From Oscillospiraceae bacterium (lineage in GTDB: Bacteria; Bacillota; Clostridia; Lachnospirales; Lachnospiraceae), in the NCBI GenBank assembly GCA_021771715.1, contig JAETOO010000006.1, positions 105,537 to 169,536 on the forward strand: a stretch of 64,000 bases of DNA, written 5' to 3'. Below are positions 1-7,964 of this stretch, piece by piece. The position numbers were made by a program, and so were the translations under genes. Every line of letters begins with the position of its first letter. Position 1 is the stretch's first letter. The notes under the pieces are model-generated. The model was not told the origin of the DNA, did no database searches, and saw only the letters and a list, made by a program, of their open reading frames with translations.

Positions 1-10
1 TGCGCCTTTC

Positions 11-961
11 TTATTCTGTCTCCGCAATCGTCGATGAGTCGAACGTAATCAGGTAGTCAATTTCGTGCGGCACGCTCATCGCGATCGTATCTGCAACCAC
101 CGGCATCGCATAGTCGAATCCGGCCAGCGGGATCAGGAAGGTCGAATTTCCCTCCGTATTGACGATCTCGTACTTTTCGCCGTCGACCAGCATGTAGTCA
201 TAGTTGGCGCTGCCGAACACAATCTTCGCGGTGACTGCACCGTCCTCCACCGTAAATTCTGCCGGCGACTCGATGCTCGCCCTTCCGGAGCCGCCCTCCA
301 GCTTTGCCTCCGCGGTGTACGTGCCGTCCGCGAGACCCAGGTCAGCGACGGTCGTCATCTTCACTTCCTTAAACGCAGCGGTGTCGAGGGATTTGGAGTT
401 GAACACGAGCACGCGGTCATACCATTTTTCCTTCTTCTTGCTGAATGCCGCGCAGTCGATCCCCATGTCCAGAGCCTCCACCGGCACCTCAAAGGTATGC
501 GCGCCCGCTTCGTCCTCCACAACCGGAATGTACGCCGTCTCCTCGGCCCCGGCAGCCTCTTCCCCGGTGCCCATAAACAGCTGCAGATAACCTTTTCCGC
601 CCATCGTCATCACGGCCGTCATGCTGCCGTCCGCTACCGTCAGCTCACAGCTCTCGATCTTGAACATGGAAGAACTGCTCTTTACCTCGATCTCATACGT
701 GCCGTCGTTCAGCTCGTCCGCGTAAATCGGCACCATCCAGTCCTCCACCACGTCCTCCGGCTCCACCATCTCATCCGCGGACGCCACCTCTCCCTTGGCG
801 TCTGCGCCGGAACCGGCCTTGGCTTCCCCGGCCTCCGATTCCGCCTCAGTCTCCGCAGACACGGCGGCCTCCGTCTCTGATTCGGCAGACACCGCCGTCT
901 GCATCACTCCCGCCATCATTACCGCCGCGGCAAACAAAACCGCACATCTCATTTTTTTCAT
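11..961 (-). CDS. Secreted two-domain protein, possible metal/tetrapyrrole-binding surface protein
   Basis: 316 residues. Residues 1-26 form a signal peptide ending A-V-S-A before ESE; there is no lipobox cysteine. Residues 27-70 are a Glu/Ala-rich spacer. Two related beta-rich domains follow, about 80-190 and 208-310, each opening with a DGTY strand; the first has a G-K-G-Y-L-Q-L segment reminiscent of NEAT-type domains, but I cannot assign the family with certainty. It lies downstream of the exported cobaltochelatase gene, separated by a terminator, so it may be a partner in extracellular metal or tetrapyrrole handling (inference). The start has an AAAGGAG site. A 5' UTR hairpin (GAGTCCC/GGGACTC) lies at 1001-1031. 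Existence is near certain; function is not. Confidence 0.8.
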   Translation of the reverse strand: MKKMRCAVLFAAAVMMAGVMQTAVSAESETEAAVSAETEAESEAGEAKAGSGADAKGEVASADEMVEPEDVVEDWMVPIYADELNDGTYEIEVKSSSSMFKIESCELTVADGSMTAVMTMGGKGYLQLFMGTGEEAAGAEETAYIPVVEDEAGAHTFEVPVEALDMGIDCAAFSKKKEKWYDRVLVFNSKSLDTAAFKEVKMTTVADLGLADGTYTAEAKLEGGSGRASIESPAEFTVEDGAVTAKIVFGSANYDYMLVDGEKYEIVNTEGNSTFLIPLAGFDYAMPVVADTIAMSVPHEIDYLITFDSSTIAETE

Positions 962-1125
962 AATAAAACTCCTTTCTCTGTCTACACTCCGTTCCGGTCC
1001 GTGCTAAACGAGTCCCGCTGGGACTCAGCACCGTCCCGCCCATCCCAAAATACAAATCCAGGCCGAAGCAAATAAATTTGCTTCTTCCTTCCTTTGTATT
1101 TTGCTGCTGCTCGGGACTGGTTACT

Positions 1126-1174
1126 AAAAAGCTGCCGCGGGGCTGGCTTGGGGGCAGCTCGGTTTGCGGCAGCT
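1126..1174 (-). terminator. Intrinsic terminator after the cobaltochelatase gene
   Basis: On the minus strand a stem AGCTGCCGC/GCGGCAGCT (1130-1138 with 1166-1174) is followed by TTTTT. It separates the cobaltochelatase gene from the secreted-protein gene, which may therefore need read-through or its own promoter. Confidence 0.7.
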
Positions 1175-1226
1175 CTTGTTCCTTCTTTTTACAGTGTATG
1201 CCCTTGTCGGGGCTTCCGGCCTGTGC

Positions 1227-2273
1227 TTACTCGGCGAGGCTGTCCACTGCGGCCTGTGCGTGAGCGACGTACAGATCCTGGATCGCCGGGATCTGGCCAA
1301 GGCCCTCGAGGACCGTTACCACCTCATAGCCTGCATCCTCGAATGTCTTCTTCCAGGTGCCATCCTCGTCGCCTGCCATGTCGTTGTTCGCATGGTCGCC
1401 TGCCACTACCATCAGCGGGCGAAGGACCACTCTCTTGTACTCGCCGGCCTGAACTACCGCGAGCACATCATCCAGCGACGGAGTTGCTTCAACGGTACCT
1501 ACGTAGTAGTTCGCCATGCCCTTCTTGGTCAACACATCCTGCATCTTCTGATAAACCTGATTCGACTCGGCCTCTGTGCCGTGGCCCATGAAGCAGATCG
1601 CCGTCTCGCCGTCGTCGTACTCCTTGGTCGCCTCAACGATCGCATCTGCAACCGTGTCAAAATCCTCATCCGAGGTCAGCAGCGGCTCGCCGACTACTAC
1701 CTTCTCGAACGCATCTGCATACTCAGCAAGCTTGCCCATGATCTCATCATACTCAATGCCGTTCATCAAATGCGTCGGCTGTACGACCAGCTTCTTCACG
1801 CCATTGTCCACTGCACGGTCCAGAGCCTCGTTAATGTCGTCGATGTGGATGCCGTCGCGGCGCTCTACATGGTCGATGACGATATTCGCCGTAAAGCCGC
1901 GTCTCACGGACCACTCCTCCGGGAGCGCCTCGTCGATCGCATCCTCGATCGCACCGATCGTCAGTCTTCTGCTGTCATTAAAGCTCGTGCCGAAGCTCAA
2001 CACCAGAAGCTCATTCTCCCCGATCTCATCCTGGTTGCGGATGTTGTCAAGGCTCGCGTCGCCGGTATCATAGTTCTCCTCGTCGTCCGCTTCCTCTTCA
2101 GCTGCTGCGTTTTCTTCGGCCGCTGCCGTCTCCTCCTCGGCTGCCGCCTCAGTCGCCGCCTCTGTGACTGCCTCTGTCTCAGCCTCCTCAGCCTGTACAC
2201 CCATCGCTCCCATCACGAGCGCTGCCGACAGACCGGCTCCCATAAACAGTGTCTTCCATGCCTTTCTTTTCAT
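1227..2273 (-). CDS. cbiK: Exported sirohydrochlorin cobaltochelatase (CbiK family)
   Basis: 348 residues. CbiK inserts cobalt into sirohydrochlorin in anaerobic B12 synthesis and is normally cytoplasmic. Here residues 1-28 are a signal peptide (cleavage after V-Q-A), followed by an acidic Ala/Glu linker to about residue 68 and then the catalytic domain. Visible family marks are SFGTS (93-97), the MGHGTE segment with His231, and AGDH with His294; these two histidines match the metal-ligand positions of CbiK. The start at 2273 is chosen because AGGAGG lies 8 bases upstream; an in-frame ATG at 2294 lacks a site. No other cobalamin-synthesis gene is in the window. The upstream cobalamin riboswitch supports a role in cobalt/tetrapyrrole metabolism. 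An exported form is known from Desulfovibrio (CbiK-P). Confidence 0.9.
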   Translation of the reverse strand: MKRKAWKTLFMGAGLSAALVMGAMGVQAEEAETEAVTEAATEAAAEEETAAAEENAAAEEEADDEENYDTGDASLDNIRNQDEIGENELLVLSFGTSFNDSRRLTIGAIEDAIDEALPEEWSVRRGFTANIVIDHVERRDGIHIDDINEALDRAVDNGVKKLVVQPTHLMNGIEYDEIMGKLAEYADAFEKVVVGEPLLTSDEDFDTVADAIVEATKEYDDGETAICFMGHGTEAESNQVYQKMQDVLTKKGMANYYVGTVEATPSLDDVLAVVQAGEYKRVVLRPLMVVAGDHANNDMAGDEDGTWKKTFEDAGYEVVTVLEGLGQIPAIQDLYVAHAQAAVDSLAE

Positions 2274-2532
2274 CGTTTTGTCCTCCTCTGACAACTATAA
2301 AATTTCTGATGTATCCATGAAATTTAAGTCCCTGCCGGGCACCCCACGCGCTAACCACAGAACTCGCGATAACTCCAGAGTCCGCGACATCCCAAAGACG
2401 CTTCGCAGCACGACAGCCGGCAGATTCTTAAACTGGCATCAGCCAATTCAAGTACAGGAGTCCGGACGTGAAACAGAACGCTTCGCAAAAGCCATTGTAT
2501 AGAGAAAGACATCTTGCAGAAAAACTTTGCAG

Positions 2533-2565
2533 AAAAATAGACCTTTTACCGCAAAGTAAAAGGTC
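2533..2565 (-). terminator. Riboswitch expression-platform terminator
   Basis: Minus-strand stem GACCTTTTAC/GTAAAAGGTC (2556-2565 with 2540-2549) followed by TATTTTT. It sits between the cobalamin aptamer and the cbiK start, the expected place for ligand-controlled premature termination. Confidence 0.8.
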
Positions 2566-2621
2566 CTGCTGTCTCAAGCGATAAGGTACGACCAATTACT
2601 CGTGATCCGGAAACAAACTTC

Positions 2622-2815
2622 CTGTACCAGCACCTGGCAGGTTTCCTGACTCACAGATCCTCATGCGCGGCCGCCTTCCCGGTATCCCCAGTGGCATATC
2701 TGACCGTGCACTCCCTGCTCACAGTGACGAGATCGTACAGGACTTTCACCTGTTTCCCTTTTACCTGACAGCGATTCCGCACCTGCGCAATCGCCTCAGC
2801 ACCAAATGCTTTATT
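2622..2815 (-). promoter_or_regulatory. Cobalamin (B12) riboswitch
   Basis: Reading the minus strand, the element carries the conserved features of the cobalamin aptamer in order: AAAGGGAA, ACAGGTGAAAGTCCTGT, the B12-box core GCCACTGGG (about 2687-2695), GGGAAGGC, and a closing segment GTGAGTCAGGAAACCTGCC. It lies about 350 bases before cbiK in the same orientation, with a terminator between them, so an OFF switch by transcription termination is likely. Confidence 0.92.
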
Positions 2816-2885
2816 TAATTTTCCTCATCTTAGCACTTTTACATAGAAAAAGCAAGTATCGGCTCCTCTTTTTTATAGATTTTTA

Positions 2886-2934
2886 TTATAAAAGAAAGAC
2901 AGTCCTTCGCAAGCGAGCTTACAAGGCCTGTCTT
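2886..2934 (-). terminator. Terminator of the alpha/beta hydrolase gene
   Basis: Stem AAGACAG-CCTT / AAGG-CTGTCTT with one internal mismatch (2896-2934), then TTTCTTTTATAA on the minus strand. Confidence 0.6.
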
Positions 2935-2973
2935 CCCATCTTTTTTGCATAGCGGAACCGCCACAAACGTTCC

Positions 2974-3843
2974 TTACTTCAGCACCCGCTCCAGGAATGC
3001 ATAGATCCTCTGATAGTACTCCTCCCCGTCAAAGAATCCGTGTCCCTGTCCCGGTACAGTAACCAGCTCCACATCATTACCTGCCGCCTGCAGCGCGTAC
3101 AGCATCTCCACGCTGGCAGAATAATTCACCAGACGGTCCGCGTCGCCGTGCATCAGCAAGGTCGGCGGATTCTTCCGGTCTGCATACAGGATCGGGCTCG
3201 CCGCCTCCATCATCCTCTGCCGCTCCTCCTCATCCTCATACGCAAAGAGCCGGACGAACGGGCTATCCTCCTCCGGGCCGCCTTCTTTTTTTGCGCTTGC
3301 CTCCCTGCGCAGGTCAATCGGCGCATACCACGGGATCACACCCTGCAGTCTCGACGAGTACTCCGGATTCGTGCCGTCCATAAACTCTGTGTCATCGCTG
3401 TAGGCCATCAGCTCCACCAGATGTCCCCCTGCGGACTCGCCCCACGCTGCGATGTGATCCGGATCGATCTGGTATCTCGCCGCATTCGCTCTGAGGAAGC
3501 GAACCGCCGCCTTGCAGTCCTCAATCTGCGCCGGGAACGGTGCCACCTGGCACAGCCGGTAGTCAATGCTGGCCGTCACATACCCCTGCTTCGCCAGATC
3601 CGCCAGCTCACGCGACGGCAGATATTTCCGCGTCAGGTTCTCGTCCGACCAGCCGCCGCCGTGCACCCAGACCACCGCCGGGTAAGCCCCATCTGTCCCC
3701 TCGGGACACACAATATCCATCCGGCAGTCCACACCCTGCCACGTCTTGTAGACGACCCCCTCAAAAAACTGAAGGCCCTCCTTCTCATACTCGATCTTTG
3801 GCGGCGTCACTACCTTCGCCACCGGAACCTCCTGTAAGTTCAT
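2974..3843 (-). CDS. Alpha/beta hydrolase, BD-FAE/esterase-lipase type
   Basis: 289 residues, no signal peptide, so cytoplasmic. It shows the hormone-sensitive-lipase-like layout: oxyanion motif HGGGW (61-65), nucleophile elbow GESAGG (Ser137), acid Asp236 in HGDAD and catalytic His268 in GQGHGF. Such enzymes hydrolyse carboxyl esters, often acetyl or feruloyl groups on glycans. It is monocistronic: a terminator follows and the upstream gap to 4012 holds only a weak promoter-like stretch. The substrate cannot be read from sequence. Confidence 0.9.
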   Translation of the reverse strand: MNLQEVPVAKVVTPPKIEYEKEGLQFFEGVVYKTWQGVDCRMDIVCPEGTDGAYPAVVWVHGGGWSDENLTRKYLPSRELADLAKQGYVTASIDYRLCQVAPFPAQIEDCKAAVRFLRANAARYQIDPDHIAAWGESAGGHLVELMAYSDDTEFMDGTNPEYSSRLQGVIPWYAPIDLRREASAKKEGGPEEDSPFVRLFAYEDEEERQRMMEAASPILYADRKNPPTLLMHGDADRLVNYSASVEMLYALQAAGNDVELVTVPGQGHGFFDGEEYYQRIYAFLERVLK

Positions 3844-4011
3844 TCCAATTCTCCTTTCAAATGCAGGTCTCGCTGCACTTTACGATTATTTTTAATTTTA
3901 TCATACACTGCTTTCAATGTCACATATTTTTGGCACTATCATTCCCCCGGCTTCTGAATTCATGGTGATCTTGACCATCGGTCTTCTGCTCGCAGCGATT
4001 CTGAATTTGCA

Positions 4012-4060
4012 AAATAAGCAAGCCGCCTTATCCCTGCAAAAGATAAGCGGCTTGCTTATT
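4012..4060 (-). terminator. Strong terminator of the small RNA
   Basis: Near-perfect inverted repeat AATAAGCAAGCCGC / GCGGCTTGCTTATT with a 16-base centre, followed on the minus strand by TTTTGC. It probably also serves the dehydrogenase operon upstream. Confidence 0.8.
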
Positions 4061-4217
4061 CAGAACTCTTTTTAAATACCTGATCAATTCCCCGCATAAA
4101 TACCGATCAGCTTTGACGCATAGCTCCTGCTCACTCCCAGTAAAAGTTGGCGGCTATTTCTTAGCTAATACTCACGCCGGGATGGGTAGTACGCACCTAC
4201 CTTCCGGCTGTCCTGTT
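4012..4217 (-). ncRNA. Unassigned structured small RNA, about 205 nt
   Basis: Defined by a perfect promoter at its 5' side and a strong terminator at its 3' side, with no credible reading frame inside. Local hairpins on the minus strand: GCCGG...CCGGC enclosing GGTAG/CTACC (about 4170-4207), CTGATC/GATCAG (about 4080-4112), and the terminator stem ATAAGCAAGCCGC/GCGGCTTGCTTAT (4012-4060). The layout is multi-hairpin rather than the single rod expected of 6S RNA, and it lacks the tRNA, SRP and tmRNA signatures. A raiA-type RNA is a possibility I cannot confirm. Confidence 0.65.
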
Positions 4218-4223
4218 AAGCGT

Positions 4224-4252
4224 ATTATAGGTTAAACATCATGATTTGTCAA
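4224..4252 (-). promoter_or_regulatory. Perfect consensus sigma-A promoter for the small RNA
   Basis: TTGACA (4247-4252), a 17-base spacer and TATAAT (4224-4229) on the minus strand. It overlaps the last codons of the dehydrogenase gene, whose stop codon is at 4232-4234. There is no coding sequence immediately downstream. Confidence 0.85.
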
Positions 4253-5224
4253 ATCGGTGGCAAAATATTTTTTATTCACAACATTCACCGGCTCCCCGCT
4301 CAAAAATGCTTTCACATTTTCCGCCGTGATATCCATAATTCTCTGCCGGGAGGCCTGCGCTGCCCAGGAGATGTGCGGGGTGATAAAGCAGTTTTTAGCC
4401 CCGAGGAGCGGATTGTCCCCACGGATCGGCTCTGTCGAGACGACATCGAGGCCGGCGGCGTACACTTTCCCGCTGTTCAGCGCCTCCGCCAGATCCTGCT
4501 CCATAATCAGCTGTCCCCGGCTGTTGTTGATCAGAATAACCCCGTCCTTCATCTTGCGGATGGTCTCCCGGTTAATTATGCCCTCCGTTGCCGGAAACAG
4601 CGGGCAGTGCAGGAAGATCACATCCGAGGCTGCGAGCAGCGTATCAAGATCCACATACTCCGCGAGTTGCCTTCCTGCCTCACTCTCCGCCGTATCGTAT
4701 GCCAGCACCTTCATACTCATGGCATTCAGGATCCTCGCCGTGGCCTGCCCGATGCGCCCCAGTCCGATGATGCCCGCGGTCTTTCCGTACAGCTCGATCA
4801 TCGGATAGTCCCAGTAGCACCAGTCCTCGCACTGCTCCCATCTGCCCTCTGCCACCGTCCTCGCATGGTGTCCGTAGTGCGAACAGATCTCCAGCAGCAG
4901 TCCTACCGCGTACTGTCCAACGATCTGTGTCCCGTACGTCGGCACATTCACCACCGGGATTCCCTTTGTCCCCGCATACACATAGTCCACCACATTATAC
5001 CCTGTCGCAAGCACGGCGATCAGCCGGATATTCGGGCACGCATCTATCGTCTCCCTGGTAATCGGCGTCTTGTTGACAATCACGATCTCGGCGTCCCCGA
5101 TTCGCTCCTGTACCGCCTCAGCCGCTGTCCTGTCGTAAACCGTCAGGCTGCCAAGCTTCCCCACTTCCTCCCAGCTCAAATCGCCAGGATTTTCCGTATA
5201 GCCATCTAAAACTACAAGTTTCAT
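4232..5224 (-). CDS. D-2-hydroxyacid dehydrogenase (glycerate/hydroxypyruvate reductase-like)
   Basis: 330 residues. NAD-dependent reductase of a 2-keto acid to a D-2-hydroxy acid. The central Rossmann motif GLGRIG and the later NNSRGQ, LDVVSTEP and TPHISWA segments match the family, with the catalytic Arg/Glu/His triad visible. The start at 5224 follows AGGAGG; upstream in-frame ATGs lie in a tandem-repeat tract and are rejected. It is the last gene of the 11037-to-4232 operon, behind the split transketolase, and may dispose of a short keto acid or glycolaldehyde-derived product (inference). The small-RNA promoter overlaps its 3' end. Confidence 0.88.
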   Translation of the reverse strand: MKLVVLDGYTENPGDLSWEEVGKLGSLTVYDRTAAEAVQERIGDAEIVIVNKTPITRETIDACPNIRLIAVLATGYNVVDYVYAGTKGIPVVNVPTYGTQIVGQYAVGLLLEICSHYGHHARTVAEGRWEQCEDWCYWDYPMIELYGKTAGIIGLGRIGQATARILNAMSMKVLAYDTAESEAGRQLAEYVDLDTLLAASDVIFLHCPLFPATEGIINRETIRKMKDGVILINNSRGQLIMEQDLAEALNSGKVYAAGLDVVSTEPIRGDNPLLGAKNCFITPHISWAAQASRQRIMDITAENVKAFLSGEPVNVVNKKYFATDLTNHDV

Positions 5225-5260
5225 CCTTATCCTCCTGTATCCACACGACCGCATCCGTTT

Positions 5261-5512
5261 CCGGCAGAAGCTCTGCCTTCCCGCAGACTGCCTCCGCCGT
5301 AATCCGCACAGCCGTTTACTTTTCCGGCAGAAGCTCTGCCTTCCCACAGATCGCCTCCGCCTTCATCCGCACAGCCGCTTACTTTTTCAGCAGAAGCCTT
5401 GCCTTCTCACAGATCGCCTTCGCCGTAACCCGCACAGCCGCTTACTTTTCCAGCAGAAGCCTTGCCTTCTCACAGATCGCCTCCGCCGTAATCCCGTTCA
5501 TCCTCAGCAGCT
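5261..5512. repeat. 63-bp tandem repeat copying the 3' end of the transketolase gene
   Basis: Four copies at exact 63-bp spacing (5261, 5324, 5387, 5450). The copy nearest the gene is the real end of the transketolase C-subunit reading frame; the three extra copies contain the same codons for I-C-E/G-K-A-R/E-L-L and a repeated TAA stop. Copies differ by a few substitutions, so the expansion is not recent. Confidence 0.9.
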
Positions 5513-6374
5513 CCTCATACGGCGCCGATTCCCCGAATCTGTCCTGCACCCCAATACGGACCACCTTTCCGCTGCCTGCCTCCGCAACGACTTCGCACAC
5601 CGCCGAGCCAAGTCCATTCAGAATATTGTGGTCCTCCACGGTGATGATCCTTCCGTTCTTCTCAATTGCAGCCTGCACAGCCGCCGTGTCCAGCGGCTTG
5701 ATCGTGTGCATGTCATAGAGCTCTGCCTGTATTCCCTCTTCCGCCAGACGCTCCGCGGCCTCCAGCGCGATCGACACCGTGTCTCCGTTGGCAAAAATCG
5801 TCACGTCCTCTCCTGCCCTGAGCAGTCTGGCACGCCCTATCTCAAATTCCTCGTCCTCGCCGTAAATGCAGGGAACCGCGTCCCGGGTGAACCGCATATA
5901 GACAGGGCCCGGATATGCGTAGGCCGCCGCGATCAGCTTGCGGGCAGATGCGTAGTCTGCAGGCATGATCACCGTCATATTGGGGATCGTGCGGAGCACG
6001 CCCATATCCTCAATGCACTGGTGGGACGCCCCGTCATTGGCCGGAGTCAGACCGCCGTGGGAGCACAGCAGCTTCACATTCAGCTTCGGGTAGCACGCCT
6101 CCTGGCGGAGCTGCTCGCAGGCACGCATGCTCCCGAAAACCGCATACGTAACTACGAACGGCACCTTCCCCGCCGTCGCCAGGCCGGCGGCAATCCCCAC
6201 CGCATTCTGCTCGGAAATCCCGACATTGATATGCTGCTGCGGCAGCGTCTGCGCAAATTCCAGCGTCCTGCAGGATTTTGCCACATCGCAGTCAATGACG
6301 TAGACCTCCTCGTGTTCCTTTCCAAGCCTCAGTACCTCTGCCCCCAGGGCATCTCTCGTCGCACGCTTCTCCAT
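5442..6374 (-). CDS. Transketolase, C-terminal (PYR/C) subunit of a split enzyme
   Basis: 310 residues; the pyrimidine-binding and C-terminal domains of a transketolase encoded as two genes. The conserved NVGISEQN segment with the catalytic glutamate (Glu55) activates thiamine diphosphate bound at the interface with the N subunit. The start codon overlaps the N-subunit stop (TGATGG), so translation is coupled. Split transketolases often sit in dedicated catabolic loci and act on unusual ketoses; known examples are the sulfoquinovose and D-apiose routes. Here it works with the isomerases and importer of this locus (inference). Confidence 0.92.
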   Translation of the reverse strand: MEKRATRDALGAEVLRLGKEHEEVYVIDCDVAKSCRTLEFAQTLPQQHINVGISEQNAVGIAAGLATAGKVPFVVTYAVFGSMRACEQLRQEACYPKLNVKLLCSHGGLTPANDGASHQCIEDMGVLRTIPNMTVIMPADYASARKLIAAAYAYPGPVYMRFTRDAVPCIYGEDEEFEIGRARLLRAGEDVTIFANGDTVSIALEAAERLAEEGIQAELYDMHTIKPLDTAAVQAAIEKNGRIITVEDHNILNGLGSAVCEVVAEAGSGKVVRIGVQDRFGESAPYEELLRMNGITAEAICEKARLLLEK

Positions 6375-7210
6375 CAGAATCCCCCCTCAATCTCCTGCAT
6401 CGCCTGTCTGTACTCCTCATCATTCGGCGCCACGCCGTGCCACTTCGGCACATTCTCCATAAAGGACACGCCCTTGCCCTTCACCGTGTTGCACACGATA
6501 CATTTCGGCTTCCCGTTCTTCTGTGTGCCCATGAAATCAAGCGCCGCTTCCAGCTCGAGCACATCATGGCCGTTGATCCGCACCGTCTGAAACCCGAAGG
6601 ATGCAAACTTCTTCTCCAGGTCGAGCGTCGGCATAATCTCCGCCGCAAAGCCGTCGTTCTGAAGGCCGTTGTTGTCGATCAGCACCGTCAGGTTGTCCAG
6701 CTCATATTTATTCGCCGCCATCGCGGCCTCCCACACCTGGCCTTCCCCGCACTCGCCATCTCCGAGCAGCGTGTACACCCGGTATGGTCTTTGATCTCTT
6801 TTTCCGGCAATCGCCATCCCGACCGCACAGGAAATCCCCTGTCCCAGCGACCCGGTGGAGATGTCAATGCCAGGACACCGCTTCATGTCCGGATGTCCCT
6901 GGAGCGGGGAGCCCTGCTTCCTGAGCGTCCCGATCTCCTTCTCCTCCATAAATCCCTGTTTGATCAGGGCCGAATACAGCACCGGACACACATGGCCTTT
7001 GGACAGCACGAACCGGTCGCGGTCCTCCCACTTTGGCTCATCCGGTCTCACATTCATCGTGTGAAAATAGAGCACCGTTATGATGTCGGCCGCCGAGAGC
7101 GATCCACCCGGATGCCCCGACTGCGCCTCATAGATCATCGTAAGAAGCGTCTTGCGAAGCTCCTTCGCCTTTTCCTTTAATTCCGTTCCACTTGCCTTTA
7201 TCTGCTCCAT
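6374..7210 (-). CDS. Transketolase, N-terminal (thiamine diphosphate-binding) subunit
   Basis: 278 residues. It carries the thiamine diphosphate motif GDG (150-152) followed by NN (180-181), the SGHPGG segment near residue 31 and SLGQGIS near 121. It transfers two-carbon ketol units between sugars together with the C subunit downstream. The start has GGGGAGGAAGG upstream. It sits 18 bases after the GntR regulator gene in the same operon. Confidence 0.92.
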   Translation of the reverse strand: MEQIKASGTELKEKAKELRKTLLTMIYEAQSGHPGGSLSAADIITVLYFHTMNVRPDEPKWEDRDRFVLSKGHVCPVLYSALIKQGFMEEKEIGTLRKQGSPLQGHPDMKRCPGIDISTGSLGQGISCAVGMAIAGKRDQRPYRVYTLLGDGECGEGQVWEAAMAANKYELDNLTVLIDNNGLQNDGFAAEIMPTLDLEKKFASFGFQTVRINGHDVLELEAALDFMGTQKNGKPKCIVCNTVKGKGVSFMENVPKWHGVAPNDEEYRQAMQEIEGGF

Positions 7211-7228
7211 ACCTTCCTCCCCGAAAAA

Positions 7229-7924
7229 TCATTTAATCTTATCCTGCCACGATTCCAGAGTACCTTCCACCACCTCTTTCACCCGCGCTTCCCGGCGGTC
7301 TCTGATGCAGTCCAGAATCGCCTGATGGTGCTTCACCACCGTGGTTCTCTCCTTTTCATACTCTACCGTATTGATGATAGACTGCTCAAAGATACTGTAA
7401 ACGCCGCTCATAATCCGGACAAAAAAGGGATTTTTGCACATCTCGATCAGCTTCATATGAAACGCAAAGTCCAGCGCCTCTGCCTCTTCATAATTCTGTC
7501 CTGCGATCGCATCTGACATCCTCCTGACGTTCTCCTCCAGCTCCCCCAGCTCCTGCCCCGTCACCTTCTCCATTGCGAACCGCACAATCTCCTCGTCGAT
7601 CACGCGCCGCAGCTCCAGCAGCTCCGCGCTTGTGCTCATATCATAGATAATGCTGTACGCCGCGTAGTCAAAGACAGAGGGCTTGATCTGAGAGCAGACA
7701 TACGTCCCGTCCCCGCGCCGGATCTCCACGATGCCCGCAGCAGAGAGGATCTTAACCGCTTCCCGCAGAGAGTTCCGGCTCACCTTCAGCTCCCGCATCA
7801 TCTCATATTCGTTCGGCAGCTTCGATCCGGCCTTGTACTCCCCTTTGATAATCCGCTCTGTGATGCAGTCAATAATCTGCCTCACCACATTCCTGGTGCG
7901 CACGGGCGCAAAACACTGATTCAT
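7229..7924 (-). CDS. FadR-type GntR transcriptional regulator (operon-internal)
   Basis: 231 residues: N-terminal winged helix-turn-helix (about 15-80, with KLPNEYEM and VSRNSLREA) and an all-alpha FCD ligand domain (about 95-225) with Asp/His metal-ligand positions typical of FCD proteins. Its DNA-recognition helix is identical over VSRNSLREA to the second GntR at 11194, and the whole protein is a clear paralogue. It lies between the permease and transketolase genes, so it is co-expressed with what it probably regulates. The ligand is likely a sugar acid or sugar phosphate (inference). Confidence 0.9.
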   Translation of the reverse strand: MNQCFAPVRTRNVVRQIIDCITERIIKGEYKAGSKLPNEYEMMRELKVSRNSLREAVKILSAAGIVEIRRGDGTYVCSQIKPSVFDYAAYSIIYDMSTSAELLELRRVIDEEIVRFAMEKVTGQELGELEENVRRMSDAIAGQNYEEAEALDFAFHMKLIEMCKNPFFVRIMSGVYSIFEQSIINTVEYEKERTTVVKHHQAILDCIRDRREARVKEVVEGTLESWQDKIK

Positions 7925-7964
7925 CCTTTTCCCATCCTGTCTCTTCTGATCTGCTCGCTTCCTC

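Noticed and set aside
4012..4217. tRNA, 6S or SRP RNA identity for the small RNA
   Set aside because: No T-loop or anticodon arm, no rod-like pairing of 5' and 3' ends, and no SRP GGUGC/GGAAG core; left unassigned.
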